Origin: an uncultured Eubacteriales bacterium
Lineage (GTDB): Bacteria; Bacillota; Clostridia; Oscillospirales; Oscillospiraceae
NCBI GenBank assembly: GCA_900544765.1
Contig: UQWI01000002.1
Span: 186,001-250,000 of the forward strand
Length of the DNA: 64,000 nucleotides
Direction: 5' to 3'
Under the pieces are notes generated by a model. It was not told where the DNA came from and ran no database searches. It saw nothing but the letters and a program-made list of their open reading frames with translations. Made by a program: the position numbers and the translations under genes. This document shows, piece by piece, positions 51,434 through 60,193 of the stretch (within the stretch, counting starts at the first letter, position 1; each line of letters opens with the position of its first letter).

Positions 51434-51456
51434 AACAATATGTTCGTTTTGCGAAC
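51422..51456 (+). promoter_or_regulatory. Candidate IclR-type operators
   Basis: GTTCGTTTTGCGAAC (51442-51456), a 15-bp palindrome, and the related GTTCGCTATAATAAC (51422-51436) exactly 20 bp upstream and over the -10. Both fit the GTTCG-centred sites of IclR-family proteins; the gene for such a regulator is in this operon. Confidence 0.55.
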
Positions 51457-51508
51457 CCTATCTGGCTGGATAATAACACTTCCAGACCGTAAAGTCAAGG
51501 AGGACGAC

Positions 51509-51931
51509 GTGATAAGACGCATGGAGGCCGCGGACCTGGACGCCGCGGCGGAGATATGGCTGGCATCCAACCTGGACGCGCACGATTTTATCCCGGCTGA
51601 GTATTGGCGGGGGAATTTTCAGGCGGTCAAGGCACAGCTGCCGGAGGCCGAGGTATATGTCTGCGAGGAGGACGGCAGGCTGTCCGGGTTCATCGGCCTG
51701 GAGGGAGAGTACATCGCCGGGCTGTTTGTGGCGAAGCCGGAGCGCTCGCGCGGCGTGGGGAAGCAGCTGCTGGACGCGGCCAAGGCGGCGCACGACTACC
51801 TGGAGCTGCGCGTGTACGCGGAGAACTGGCCTGCGGTCAAGTTCTATTACCGTGAGGGCTTCACGCTCTGCTCGCAGGACGTGGACGGGAGCACGGGCGC
51901 GGATGAGTACCTGATGGCGTGGTGGGCTTGA
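51509..51931 (+). CDS. GNAT-family N-acetyltransferase (YjaB-like)
   Basis: 140 residues from a GTG with AAGGAGG 5 nt upstream; an in-frame extension to 51272 crosses the promoter and is rejected. The acetyl-CoA loop reads RSRGVGKQLL (about 83-92), after the beta-4 strand AGLFVAKPE, and NWPAVKFYYREGF (about 111-123) is the usual motif B region. Resembles E. coli YjaB in layout. Acceptor unknown. First gene of an operon with an IclR regulator. Confidence 0.85.
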   Translation: MIRRMEAADLDAAAEIWLASNLDAHDFIPAEYWRGNFQAVKAQLPEAEVYVCEEDGRLSGFIGLEGEYIAGLFVAKPERSRGVGKQLLDAAKAAHDYLELRVYAENWPAVKFYYREGFTLCSQDVDGSTGADEYLMAWWA

Positions 51932-51932
51932 T

Positions 51933-52691
51933 ATGGATACGGGCTCGCAGTATATTTTGTCCTCGCTCGACCACGCGCTGGACGTTTTGAACCTGTATTT
52001 TGAGCACGAGGAGCTCAGCGCGGCCACGGCTGCCAGGGAGCTGGGCGTGAGCCGCACGGCTGCCTTCCGCATGCTCTATACCCTCGAGGCCAAGGGCTGC
52101 CTCACGCGCACGCCGGAGGGCGCGTACCGTCTCGGCATAAAGCTCTTTTCGCTCGGCGCGCTGGCGCAGAGCCGCATGGTGCTGACCGGACTTGTGCGCC
52201 CGCATCTGACGCATCTGGCGGATGAGACGGGGGAGACGGCGCATCTGGCCATCATGGACGGGCCGTACCACATAGTGTTTGTGGACAAGGCCCTCGGCAG
52301 GCTGAACCTCAAGATGGACACGGTGCTCGGCGACCGGCGCTGGGCGCATCAGACTGCGACAGGCAAGATGCTGCTCTCGCTCAAATCGCGCGAGCAGTGG
52401 GAGCAGTACGCCCGGGCGGCGGTGTTTAACCGCCCGACGCCGAACGCAATAACCGAGCCGGAGGCGCTGTTTGCGGAGCTGGAGCTCACCCGCGAGCGCG
52501 GCTGGGCCATAGACAACGAGGAGAGCGAGGAGGGCCTGACCTGCTTCGCCGTGCCGCTCATCGACCGCTCCGGGGCGGCCATCGCCGCGATAAGCTGCTC
52601 GGGACCGAGCACACGCATGGAGCGCAACCGCGCTGCCCGCCTTGCCGGGCTGCGCCGCGCCGCCGCAGACATAGCAAAGAGCACAGGGTAA
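51933..52691 (+). CDS. IclR-family transcriptional regulator
   Basis: 252 residues, starting 1 nt after the GNAT stop. N-terminal winged HTH (about 8-65) with LSAATAARELGVSRTAAFRML (28-48); C-terminal GAF-like effector domain (about 75-245) with GDRRWAHQTATGKMLLS (about 132-148) and the NEESEEGLTCFAVPL segment (about 193-207), both typical of IclR effector pockets. Probably autoregulated through the palindromes in its promoter. May also act on the divergent por operon. Confidence 0.88.
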   Translation: MDTGSQYILSSLDHALDVLNLYFEHEELSAATAARELGVSRTAAFRMLYTLEAKGCLTRTPEGAYRLGIKLFSLGALAQSRMVLTGLVRPHLTHLADETGETAHLAIMDGPYHIVFVDKALGRLNLKMDTVLGDRRWAHQTATGKMLLSLKSREQWEQYARAAVFNRPTPNAITEPEALFAELELTRERGWAIDNEESEEGLTCFAVPLIDRSGAAIAAISCSGPSTRMERNRAARLAGLRRAAADIAKSTG

Positions 52692-52694
52692 AAT

Positions 52695-52722
52695 AACAGA
52701 GCCGCCAAAAGGCGGCTCTGTT
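52695..52722. terminator. Bidirectional terminator between iclR-type gene and serA
   Basis: Perfect 12-bp stem AACAGAGCCGCC/GGCGGCTCTGTT with AAAA loop. Confidence 0.88.
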
Positions 52723-52738
52723 TGTTTGGCATTAGGTT

Positions 52739-53902
52739 TTAGATGACGCGCACGCGCAGGACGTCGGGGTCCTTGAGAATCTCGGAGGTTATCTCGCCGT
52801 TTACCTTTTCGGCGAGGTCTATCATCGTGTAGGCGTAGCCGCCGCGCGGCTTGTTTATCATGTGCTCAATGTTGATGTTGCGCGCGGAAATGAGCTCGAG
52901 TATGGTGTTTATCTTGTTCGGCACGTTGCGGTGCAGCACGCAGAGGCGGCAGACGCCCAGACGGTCGAGGCTGGCGTTCGGGAGATTGACCGAGTTCTTT
53001 ATGTTGCCGTTGGCGAGGTAGTCGTATATCTCCTGCGCGGCCATGATGGAGCACTTGTCCTCGCTCTCGGGGGTGCAGGCGCCCAGGTGGGGCAGGGTGA
53101 TGCAGTTCTTCACGCCGATGAGCTTGGCGTTCGGGAAATCGGTGACGTATTTGCCGACACGGCCGCTCTCGAGCGCGGCAATCATGGCGTCGTCGTCCAC
53201 AACCTCGGCGCGGGACTCGTTCATTATACGCACGCCGGGGCGCATCATGGCCAGGGCGTCGGCGTTTATCATGTGGTGGGTGCCGTCGTTGTAGGGCACG
53301 TTCAGGCTGATGTAGTCGCAGGTGCGGAAGATGTCCTCGACGTAATCGACGTGTATGACGTTGCGGGAGAGGCGCCAGGCGCTCTCAATGGAGATATATG
53401 GGTCGTAGCCGCGCACGGTCATGCCGAACTCGAGCGCAAGGTTGGCGACCAGGGAGCCGATGGCGCCCAGACCGATGACGCCCAGGCTCTTGCCGCAGAG
53501 CTCGGGGCCGGAGAAGGCGCTCTTGCCCTTCTCGACCAGGGCCGGGACCTCGTCGCCCTTGTCGGCTATCGTCTTGACCCAGTCGATTGCGCCGAGCATG
53601 TCCCGGGAAGCGAGCAGCATGTCGAAGATTATCATCTCTTTTGTCGCGTCGGCGTTCGCGCCGGGGGCGTTGAACACGACTATGCCGCGCTCCGCGCAGT
53701 CCTCAATGGGGATGTTGTTCACGCCCGCGCCCGCGCGGCCTATGCAGAGCAGCTCGGGCCAGAACTCGGTGTGGTGCAGGTCTGCGCTGCGTATGAGCAG
53801 GGCCTCCGGGTTCTCAACCTGGGAGCCGACCTCGCAGCCGTGGTTCTCAAGAATCTGAGTGCCGAGCGGCGAGATTGTGTTCATCGTCTTTATCTTAAAC
53901 AT
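52739..53902 (-). CDS. serA: D-3-phosphoglycerate dehydrogenase
   Basis: 387 residues from the ATG at 53902 (GAGGTGG upstream), overlapping the serC stop by 8 nt. NAD-binding GLGAIGSLVA (about 143-152), the D-2-hydroxyacid dehydrogenase signature region and catalytic His in LPHLGACTPES (about 267-277), and a C-terminal ACT domain (about 315-387). It starts serine synthesis by oxidising 3-phosphoglycerate. This is the short form without the extra ASB domain. Confidence 0.93.
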   Translation of the reverse strand: MFKIKTMNTISPLGTQILENHGCEVGSQVENPEALLIRSADLHHTEFWPELLCIGRAGAGVNNIPIEDCAERGIVVFNAPGANADATKEMIIFDMLLASRDMLGAIDWVKTIADKGDEVPALVEKGKSAFSGPELCGKSLGVIGLGAIGSLVANLALEFGMTVRGYDPYISIESAWRLSRNVIHVDYVEDIFRTCDYISLNVPYNDGTHHMINADALAMMRPGVRIMNESRAEVVDDDAMIAALESGRVGKYVTDFPNAKLIGVKNCITLPHLGACTPESEDKCSIMAAQEIYDYLANGNIKNSVNLPNASLDRLGVCRLCVLHRNVPNKINTILELISARNINIEHMINKPRGGYAYTMIDLAEKVNGEITSEILKDPDVLRVRVI

Positions 53903-54980
53903 GGTGTTCCACCTCAAAATCCTTCATATATTCAGCTATGGCCTTCGCGCCGTCCAGGGACATCGCGTTGTAGAGGGAGACGCGCATGCCGCCGGTGAGA
54001 CGGTGCCCCTTCACGTTGAGCAGGCCGCGCTTGGCGGCTCCGGCGCAGAACTCCTTGTCCAGGGCCTCGTCGCCGGTGCGGAAGGTCACGTTCATCATAC
54101 TGCGGGAGGCGGCCTCCGCGTGCGGCTTGTAGAGCCTGGAGTTGTCCAGCACCTCGTAGACGAGCCTGGAGCGTTCGCGGCGGCGGGCGTCCATCTCGGC
54201 TACGCCGCCCTGGTCCTCAACCCATTCGAGCACCAGCCCGAGCATGTAGATGCACCAGCAGGGGGGAGTGTTGAGCATGCTGTCCTTGTCTATCATCTTC
54301 TGATAGCTCATGACCTGCGGGGTCACGGCCGCCTCGCGCCCGGCAAAGCTCTTGTCGATGACGACGACCGTCAGGCCGGCGGGGGCTATGTTCTTCTGCG
54401 CGCCAGCGTAGATGAGGGCATAGCGGCTCACATCGACCGGGTGGGACATAATCTCGCTGGACATGTCGCAGACCAGGGGCACGCCGCCCGTCTCGGGGAC
54501 GTAGCCCCATGCGGTGCCGAAGATGGTGTTGTTGGCGCAGTAGTGGAAGTAGGCGTCGCCCTGCGCTATGCTGAGCTCGCCCTGTTCGGGTATGTGGGAA
54601 TAGTTGTTGCCCTTGCCCTCATAAGCCACATGTACATCGCCGTACTTCCCGGCCTCGCGCGCGGCAATGCCGGAGAAATTGCCGGTCACGGCGTAGCTGG
54701 CCGGTTTCCCGTCCATGAGGTTGAGCGGAATAGCGGCAAACTGGCTGGTCGCGCCGCCCTGAAGGAAAAGGACCTCGTGGGTGTCCGGCACATTCAGCAG
54801 CCTCTTAAAGCGCTCCTTGGCCTCGGCGTGAATCTCCGCAAACTGACTGCCGCGGTGGCTCATCTCCATCACGCTCATGCCGCAGCCGTGCCAGTTGAGC
54901 ATTTCCGACTGCGCCTTTTTGAGTACCGGCTCCGGCATACACGCCGGGCCTGCCGCGAAATTGTAAGCCCTTTCAGCCAT
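53895..54980 (-). CDS. serC: Phosphoserine aminotransferase
   Basis: 361 residues. NFAAGPACMP (7-16), then the MEMSHRG block (about 36-42), and the PLP lysine in YAGAQKNIAPAG (about 188-199). It makes 3-phosphoserine from 3-phosphohydroxypyruvate and glutamate. serC precedes serA with overlapping ends, so the two pathway steps are translationally coupled. No serB is visible here. Confidence 0.95.
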   Translation of the reverse strand: MAERAYNFAAGPACMPEPVLKKAQSEMLNWHGCGMSVMEMSHRGSQFAEIHAEAKERFKRLLNVPDTHEVLFLQGGATSQFAAIPLNLMDGKPASYAVTGNFSGIAAREAGKYGDVHVAYEGKGNNYSHIPEQGELSIAQGDAYFHYCANNTIFGTAWGYVPETGGVPLVCDMSSEIMSHPVDVSRYALIYAGAQKNIAPAGLTVVVIDKSFAGREAAVTPQVMSYQKMIDKDSMLNTPPCWCIYMLGLVLEWVEDQGGVAEMDARRRERSRLVYEVLDNSRLYKPHAEAASRSMMNVTFRTGDEALDKEFCAGAAKRGLLNVKGHRLTGGMRVSLYNAMSLDGAKAIAEYMKDFEVEHHV

Positions 54981-55024
54981 AGGTCAGGCTCCCTTCATTG
55001 TTTTTTGTGGGTACTAATTATAAA

Positions 55025-56329
55025 TTATAACTTTTCCGGCCCATCCGCGTCAATAGACGTACCAACAAGCATTTGCCCAGAGACTGCCTGAATTTTAACC
55101 ATTTTGACAAGCCCGCGCAGGCTTTCGCCCTCAATACGGACTTCTGTGTAATTTGGCGCGTGTCCGGTTGAGTATCCGTTTTCCTCGGTTTCAAACAGCA
55201 CGGCCTGGACAGTGCCCACGCAGCTTTCTAAATATTCCCGCTGCATCTCCAGGGCTGCCTCATGCGCGGCGTGTGCGCGTTCATTTTTCACCGCGTGCGT
55301 GAGCTGGCCCGGCAGCTTGTCCGCCGCCGTGCCCGGGCGGCGCGAATAGGGGAAAACGTGCATAGCCGCGAAGGCGCACTTGCGTATAAAATCGAGCGTC
55401 TCCTGAAACTCCGCCTCCGTCTCGCCGGGGAAGCCGGTGATGAGGTCGGTGGTCAGCGCGCAGTGCGGGAAATAGCGGCGCAGGCGCTCGCACACGGCGT
55501 AAAACTCCGCCGTCGTGTATTTGCGCTTCATGCGCTCCAGCACCCCGTCGCTGCCGGACTGCATGGAGAGGTGGAAGTGGGGGCAGAGTGTGGGTATTTT
55601 TGCCATGCGCATACACCACTCCTCGGTGAGGACTGTCGGCTCTATGGAGCCGAGGCGTATGCGCGCCTCGGGCGCGGCGGCGTAGACCGCCTCAATGGCG
55701 TCTGCAAGCGTGGGCCTGCCCGGCAGGTCGCGCCCGTAGGAGGCGACTTCGATACCGGTCAGCACTATCTCGCGGTAGCCCTCTCCGGCCAGGCGAGCGG
55801 CCTCGGCGCCTATGCGCCCGAGCGGCAGCGAGCGCACGCCGCCCCGGGCGTAGGGTATGATGCAGTAGGAGCAGAAGTTGGCGCAGCCGTCCTCTATCTT
55901 GAGCCAGGCCCGGGCGTGGCCCTCGTAGGCCCCGGCGGGTAAGTCCTCTATGACCTTGCGCGCGAAGGGGGCGTCGATGTGTACGTTCCGCTGCCTGTCG
56001 GACACGGCCTTCTCCACGGCGGCGACGAAGCCCTGCCGGTCGGAGCTGCCCCAGACCACGTCGGCGAGCGCCTTCGCCCGCTCGTCGGTCTGCGACCAGC
56101 AGCCGCAGACGGCGCTCACAGCGCCGGGGTTCTCGCCCTCGAGCCGCCTGAGCGCCTGCCTGGATTTGCGGCCGCTCTCGGCGGTGACGGCGCAGGTGTT
56201 TACGATTACGCAGTCAGCCGTCTCGTCGCCTTCGGCGGGGCGGTGGCCGTGGGAGCGCAGGATGGCCTCCATCGCCTGGGTCTCATACTGGTTGACCTTG
56301 CAGCCCAGGGTGTTTATAATATACAGCAT
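55025..56329 (-). CDS. mtaB: tRNA t6A37 methylthiotransferase MtaB
   Basis: 434 residues, RBS GAGGT. N-terminal UPF0004 domain starting MLYIINTLGCKVNQYE (C10 a cluster ligand), radical-SAM motif CANFCSYC (about 149-156), and a C-terminal TRAM domain. TLGCKVNQ, not LGCxKN, favours MtaB over MiaB or RimO. It makes ms2t6A in tRNA. The ATG lies only 30 nt from the start of the divergent cysteine desulfurase gene, a potential sulfur source. Confidence 0.92.
   Translation of the reverse strand: MLYIINTLGCKVNQYETQAMEAILRSHGHRPAEGDETADCVIVNTCAVTAESGRKSRQALRRLEGENPGAVSAVCGCWSQTDERAKALADVVWGSSDRQGFVAAVEKAVSDRQRNVHIDAPFARKVIEDLPAGAYEGHARAWLKIEDGCANFCSYCIIPYARGGVRSLPLGRIGAEAARLAGEGYREIVLTGIEVASYGRDLPGRPTLADAIEAVYAAAPEARIRLGSIEPTVLTEEWCMRMAKIPTLCPHFHLSMQSGSDGVLERMKRKYTTAEFYAVCERLRRYFPHCALTTDLITGFPGETEAEFQETLDFIRKCAFAAMHVFPYSRRPGTAADKLPGQLTHAVKNERAHAAHEAALEMQREYLESCVGTVQAVLFETEENGYSTGHAPNYTEVRIEGESLRGLVKMVKIQAVSGQMLVGTSIDADGPEKL
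56292..56320 (+). promoter_or_regulatory. Promoter of the cysteine desulfurase inside mtaB
   Basis: TTGACC (56292-56297), 17 bp, TATAAT (56315-56320), located within the first 13 codons of the divergent mtaB gene. Confidence 0.75.
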
Positions 56330-56359
56330 ATGATGACCTCACTTGAAAGGTGTGTAACT

Positions 56360-57493
56360 GTGGAAATATATCTCGACAACGCCGCGACAACCCGCGTCTG
56401 CCCGGAGGCGGCCGAGGCCGCGCTGAACGCCATGACGGCTGAATACGGCAACCCCAGCTCGACCCACGCAAAAGGGCGTGCGGCCAGGAAGCTGGTGGAT
56501 GCGGCGAGGAAGAGCGTCGCCGCCGCCCTGGGTTGTGATAGCGGCGAGCTCGTCTTTACATCCTGCGGCTCGGAGAGCGACAACTGGGCGCTCTGGTCCG
56601 GCGCGGAGTACGTCTCGCGCAAGGGGGGGCATGTGATAAGCTCCACTGTAGAGCACGACGCCGTGCGGCATGGCCTCGACGAACTCGAGCGGCGCGGGTA
56701 CGAAGTCACGCGTCTCACTCCGGACAAGTCCGGAGCCGTGACGTCGGAGCAGCTGCAGGCGGCCCTGCGGCCTGACACCGTGCTCGTCTCGCTCATGCTT
56801 GTGAATAACGAGACCGGCGCGGTGACGGACATCGCGTCCATGGCAAAACTCCTGAAGAAGGCCAACCCCAACGCCCTGCTGCACACTGACGCCGTGCAGG
56901 GCTTCCTGAAGGTGCCGTTCAAAGCCAGGACGCTCGGCGCGGACCTGATAAGCATCTCCGGACACAAGATACACGCGCCGAAGGGCATAGGCGCCCTCTA
57001 CATCAAAAAGGGCGTGCGCCTGCGCCCGCTCATTGTAGGCGGGGCCCAGGAGGACGGCAGGCGCGCCGGAACGGAGAACGTGCCGTACATCTGCGCCTTC
57101 GGAGAGGCCGCGCGTATAGGCGCTGCGCGCGCCGCCGAGTATCAGGAGCGCATGCGCACGCTGCGGGATATGGCGGCGGAGCGGCTTGGGCGTGAAAACC
57201 CCGGCCTTGTCACCATAGGGGGCGGGGCGCCCCACATACTCAGCATATCCCTGCCCGGCTACAGGAGCGAGGTACTGATGAACTTCCTCGAGGCGCGCGG
57301 CATATACGTCTCGCGCTCCTCGGCCTGCAAGCGCGGCGCGCGCAGCCATGTGCTCGAGGCAATGGGCTTGCCCGCCGCCGTGATAGACGGCACGCTGCGC
57401 ATCGGCCTTTCGCGCTACACCACCGGGGAGGAGATGGACGCGTTCTGCCGCGCCGTGTACGAGGCCCGCACCACCTTGGCGCACAGCAACTGA
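56360..57493 (+). CDS. Cysteine desulfurase (NifS/IscS family)
   Basis: 377 residues from a GTG at 56360 with AAAGGTG upstream; an in-frame ATG at 56332 has no site. YLDNAATT (4-11), PLP lysine in SGHKIHAPKG (about 204-213), and the catalytic cysteine in SRSSACKRG (about 319-327). It removes sulfur from cysteine as a persulfide for Fe-S clusters or tRNA thiolation. Head-to-head with mtaB, suggesting supply for tRNA modification; no IscU or thiI follows. Confidence 0.92.
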   Translation: MEIYLDNAATTRVCPEAAEAALNAMTAEYGNPSSTHAKGRAARKLVDAARKSVAAALGCDSGELVFTSCGSESDNWALWSGAEYVSRKGGHVISSTVEHDAVRHGLDELERRGYEVTRLTPDKSGAVTSEQLQAALRPDTVLVSLMLVNNETGAVTDIASMAKLLKKANPNALLHTDAVQGFLKVPFKARTLGADLISISGHKIHAPKGIGALYIKKGVRLRPLIVGGAQEDGRRAGTENVPYICAFGEAARIGAARAAEYQERMRTLRDMAAERLGRENPGLVTIGGGAPHILSISLPGYRSEVLMNFLEARGIYVSRSSACKRGARSHVLEAMGLPAAVIDGTLRIGLSRYTTGEEMDAFCRAVYEARTTLAHSN

Positions 57494-57544
57494 AATGTCG
57501 TAATATTGTAACGCTTTCGGCGCTTACAGTCAATATTAACGCAC

Positions 57545-57582
57545 AAAAAGGCGCGGCGACGGAAGCTCTCCGGCGCCGCGCC
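57545..57582 (-). terminator. Terminator of the AbrB-type gene
   Basis: 9-bp stem GGCGCGGCG/CGCCGCGCC (57550-57558, 57574-57582), followed on the minus strand by TTTTTG. It sits 72 bp past the stop. Confidence 0.75.
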
Positions 57583-57653
57583 TGCTGACAATAAAGAAAG
57601 GACGCCAGACCAAAGCCTCACGTCCCGTCTTGTAATTTTGCACCCTCAGGGGG

Positions 57654-57899
57654 TCAGATCTTTTCCTCCAGCATGCGTATGCAATCAGAGCAAACATTTT
57701 TGCCGCGATAGGTCACTATATCCCTGGCATTGTCACAGAAAATGCATGCCGGCTGGTACTTCTTAAGGATAATGGTGTCGCCTTCTATGTATATCTCCAT
57801 AGAGTCTTTTTCGGCGATATCCAGAGTCCTTCGCAGTTCAATGGGCAGGACGATACGTCCGAGCTCATCGACTTTCCTTACGATCCCTGTTGACTTCAT
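57654..57899 (-). CDS. AbrB/SpoVT-type transition-state regulator with zinc ribbon
   Basis: 81 residues. The swapped-hairpin DNA-binding domain MKSTGIVRKVDELGRIVLPIEL-like (1-46) matches AbrB/SpoVT N-domains. The remainder contains CIFC (52-55) and CSDC (70-73), a likely zinc ribbon in place of the usual AbrB C-domain. Members control the entry to stationary phase and sporulation. Divergent from spmA, in keeping with spore-related context. Monocistronic. Confidence 0.88.
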   Translation of the reverse strand: MKSTGIVRKVDELGRIVLPIELRRTLDIAEKDSMEIYIEGDTIILKKYQPACIFCDNARDIVTYRGKNVCSDCIRMLEEKI

Positions 57900-58047
57900 A
57901 ATATTCCCTCCAAATCTGCCGCGCGTTTAAATACGGCACTTTAAAATTATATACGAGAATTGTCATAAAGTCAACAGATAAGGCATACATATCCACCAGC
58001 CAAAAGTGCCAATAATTTTTGCGATTAATTGGGGGGTATGTACAAAA

Positions 58048-58623
58048 ATGTCAAGCTTGTGGGCCGGAGCCCTTGCGATATCTGTGGTATTTGGGGTGTT
58101 GTCGGGACGATTTGGACAAACAGGCACGGCTTCTCTGGAAGGCGCGGGAGCGGCGGTCGAATTCATACTTGGCACCGGCGGACTGATATGCCTGTGGAGC
58201 GGAGTGTTAGAAATCATGCGGCGTTCCGGGCTCATGGACTCCCTTTCAAAGCTTTTGAAGCCGCTGCTCGGGAGGCTGTTTCCGAAGGCCTCACGGGAGC
58301 CGGAAACGCTCTCTGCGCTCTCTGCCAACGTCTCGGCCAACCTGCTGGGGCTGGGCAATGCGGCGACGCCTATGGGCATCCGCGCCGCGCGGGGAATGGC
58401 GAAACATGCAAAAAACGGCGTGGCAAGCAGCGAGCTTTGTCTGCTCGTTGTCATAAATACTGCCTCAATCCAGCTGCTGCCCACCACGGTGGCGGCGGTG
58501 CGCGCGGCGAACGGCTCAGCCGCGCCCTTCGACATACTGCCCGCAGTCTGGATAAGCTCGATAGCCTCGGTGACGGTTGGAGTACTGGCGGCGAAGCTGT
58601 TCGAGGGATTCAGCCGTAAATGA
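58048..58623 (+). CDS. spmA: Spore maturation protein A
   Basis: 191 residues from the ATG at 58048 after GGGGGG; an upstream ATG (58006) lacks a site. Nucleoside-recognition (Gate) domain membrane protein with about five helices, containing LSANVSANLLGLGNAATPMGI-type core (residues about 91-112). In Bacillus and Clostridium SpmA with SpmB is needed for normal spore core dehydration and heat resistance. Overlaps spmB by 4 nt. Confidence 0.93.
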   Translation: MSSLWAGALAISVVFGVLSGRFGQTGTASLEGAGAAVEFILGTGGLICLWSGVLEIMRRSGLMDSLSKLLKPLLGRLFPKASREPETLSALSANVSANLLGLGNAATPMGIRAARGMAKHAKNGVASSELCLLVVINTASIQLLPTTVAAVRAANGSAAPFDILPAVWISSIASVTVGVLAAKLFEGFSRK

Positions 58624-59138
58624 GCGCCGCAGCGGGCATACTGCCGGCCGTCGTCATGGCCGCCGCGGCACTGTACGGGCTCTTCAAGGGCGTGGATGTG
58701 TTTTCTGCGGTTGTGGACGGGGTAAAGGACGGGCTGCGCGTGGTGCTGAAGATTTTCCCGCCGCTGGTGGCGCTGCTCACGGCGGTTTATATGCTGCGGG
58801 CGAGCGGAGTGCTGGACGCGTTCACCTCGCTCATCTCTCCGGCGCTGAGCCTGCTGGGCATACCGGCGGAGACAGGGGCGCTTATGCTGCTCAGGCCGGT
58901 GAGCGGCTCGGGCGCGCTGGCCGTGGCGGGCGATTTGATAGCGCAGTACGGGCCGGACTCACTCATAGGCCGCACGGCCTCCGTCATGCTCGGCAGCACG
59001 GAGACGACCTTCTACGTCATTGCCGTCTACTTCGGCGCGGCCGGGATCAAGCGCACGCGCTACGCCGTACCGGCGGCGCTGTGCGCCGATTTGACAGGCT
59101 TTATTATGAGCGCGCTGACGGTGCGATTGCTGTTTTGA
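58620..59138 (+). CDS. spmB: Spore maturation protein B
   Basis: 172 residues, coupled to spmA by an ATGA overlap. Gate-domain membrane protein with about five helices; RPVSGSGAL (about 98-106) and LGSTETTFYVIAVYFGA (about 123-139) are family landmarks. Works with SpmA during sporulation. Its presence supports a spore-forming host. Confidence 0.93.
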   Translation: MSAAAGILPAVVMAAAALYGLFKGVDVFSAVVDGVKDGLRVVLKIFPPLVALLTAVYMLRASGVLDAFTSLISPALSLLGIPAETGALMLLRPVSGSGALAVAGDLIAQYGPDSLIGRTASVMLGSTETTFYVIAVYFGAAGIKRTRYAVPAALCADLTGFIMSALTVRLLF

Positions 59139-59185
59139 CGCGGCTGTGGTAATATAAGTTACAGCAGATGAAACGGGGTGAGGGC

Positions 59186-59686
59186 GTGTATTCGACGGAA
59201 AAGACCTGCTGCTTCACGGGCCACCGTGCGGCAAAGCTGCCCTGGGGGCACAACGAGGCCGACCCGCGCTGCGTGAGGCTCAAGCGCGAGCTGTACAGCG
59301 CGATAAGCCGCCTCTACGCAATCGGCTACCGCCGCTTCATCTGCGGCATGGCCCTCGGCTGCGACATGTACTTCGCGGAGGCCGTGCTGGAGCTCAAGGA
59401 GGAGCACCCGGACGTGTTCCTCGAGGCGGCGGTGCCGTGTCCGGATCAGGACAGCCGCTGGTCCAGGCAGGAGCGGGAGCGCTATGCCGGACTGCTCGAG
59501 AGCTGCGACAGGTATACGCTGATAAGCGAGAGGTATACTTATACATGCATGGCTGAGCGCAACAGCTATATGATAGCCCAGTCCAGCCTGCTGGTCGCTG
59601 TGTTCAGCGGGGAGCGGGGCGGCACATTCAACACCATACGCGAGGCCGTAAGCCTAGGGCGGAGGATAGTTGAGATAGAAATATAG
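59186..59686 (+). CDS. SLOG-superfamily protein (DUF1273/YpsA-like)
   Basis: 166 residues if started at the GTG at 59186, which puts CCFTGHR near the N-terminus as in relatives; an ATG at 59168 would add six residues. CFTGHRAAKLPWG (about 8-20), FICGMALGCDMYFAE (about 49-63), and GGTFNTIREA (about 147-156) form a Rossmann-like nucleotide-binding fold related to DprA/LOG proteins. Ligand and role unknown; B. subtilis YpsA is linked to cell division. Confidence 0.82.
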   Translation: MYSTEKTCCFTGHRAAKLPWGHNEADPRCVRLKRELYSAISRLYAIGYRRFICGMALGCDMYFAEAVLELKEEHPDVFLEAAVPCPDQDSRWSRQERERYAGLLESCDRYTLISERYTYTCMAERNSYMIAQSSLLVAVFSGERGGTFNTIREAVSLGRRIVEIEI

Positions 59687-59725
59687 CGCCGCGCACTTTA
59701 CACGCGGCGCTTGTTGGTGTATAAT
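59686..59725 (+). promoter_or_regulatory. Promoter of the DUF1934-argS operon overlapping a hairpin
   Basis: TTTACA (59697-59702), 17 bp, TATAAT (59720-59725). An 8-bp inverted repeat GCGCCGCG/CGCGGCGC (59686-59693, 59703-59710) surrounds the -35; it may also end transcription of the upstream gene. Confidence 0.7.
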
Positions 59726-59758
59726 ACCTCGCCTACTTTTATATACGCGGAGTGTGTT

Positions 59759-60193
59759 ATGAAAGACGTCATTATTTCTATAACGGGTACTCAGGATGCG
59801 CCGCAGGGCGAGGACAACACCATAGAGCTCGTCACCGAGGGCAAATACTGCTTCAAGGACGGGCGCGGCAAGCTGACCTATATGGAGAGCGAACTGACGG
59901 GCATGGCGGGGACAAAGACCAGCTTCACCTTCTCGCCCGACGAGGTCGTGCTCTCGCGCGAGGGGACGCTGACCAGCTGCATGATTTTCCGACAGGGTAC
60001 GAAAAACACCTTCCTGTACGACACGCCCTACGGCTCCACCACGATGGGGCTGGACACCCACAGCATACGCTCCACGCTGGGCGAAAAGGGCGGGGAGATG
60101 GAAATAGACTACATCGTGGACTTCGACCACGCGGTCGTAGGACGCAACAAGTTCAAGATTAACGTAAGAGAACAGGCTCGGGGGAGTGTATGA
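59759..60193 (+). CDS. DUF1934-family beta-barrel protein (YwiB-like)
   Basis: 144 residues from the ATG at 59759 (GGAG upstream). A soluble all-beta, lipocalin-like pattern with YTDxxGKxxLxYxESE-like strand (FKDGRGKLTYMESEL, about 32-46) and GxxxxTxxFxPDxVxLxR near 50-70. YwiB lies directly before argS in many Firmicutes, as here, where the stop overlaps the argS start by 4 nt. Function unknown. Confidence 0.82.
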   Translation: MKDVIISITGTQDAPQGEDNTIELVTEGKYCFKDGRGKLTYMESELTGMAGTKTSFTFSPDEVVLSREGTLTSCMIFRQGTKNTFLYDTPYGSTTMGLDTHSIRSTLGEKGGEMEIDYIVDFDHAVVGRNKFKINVREQARGSV

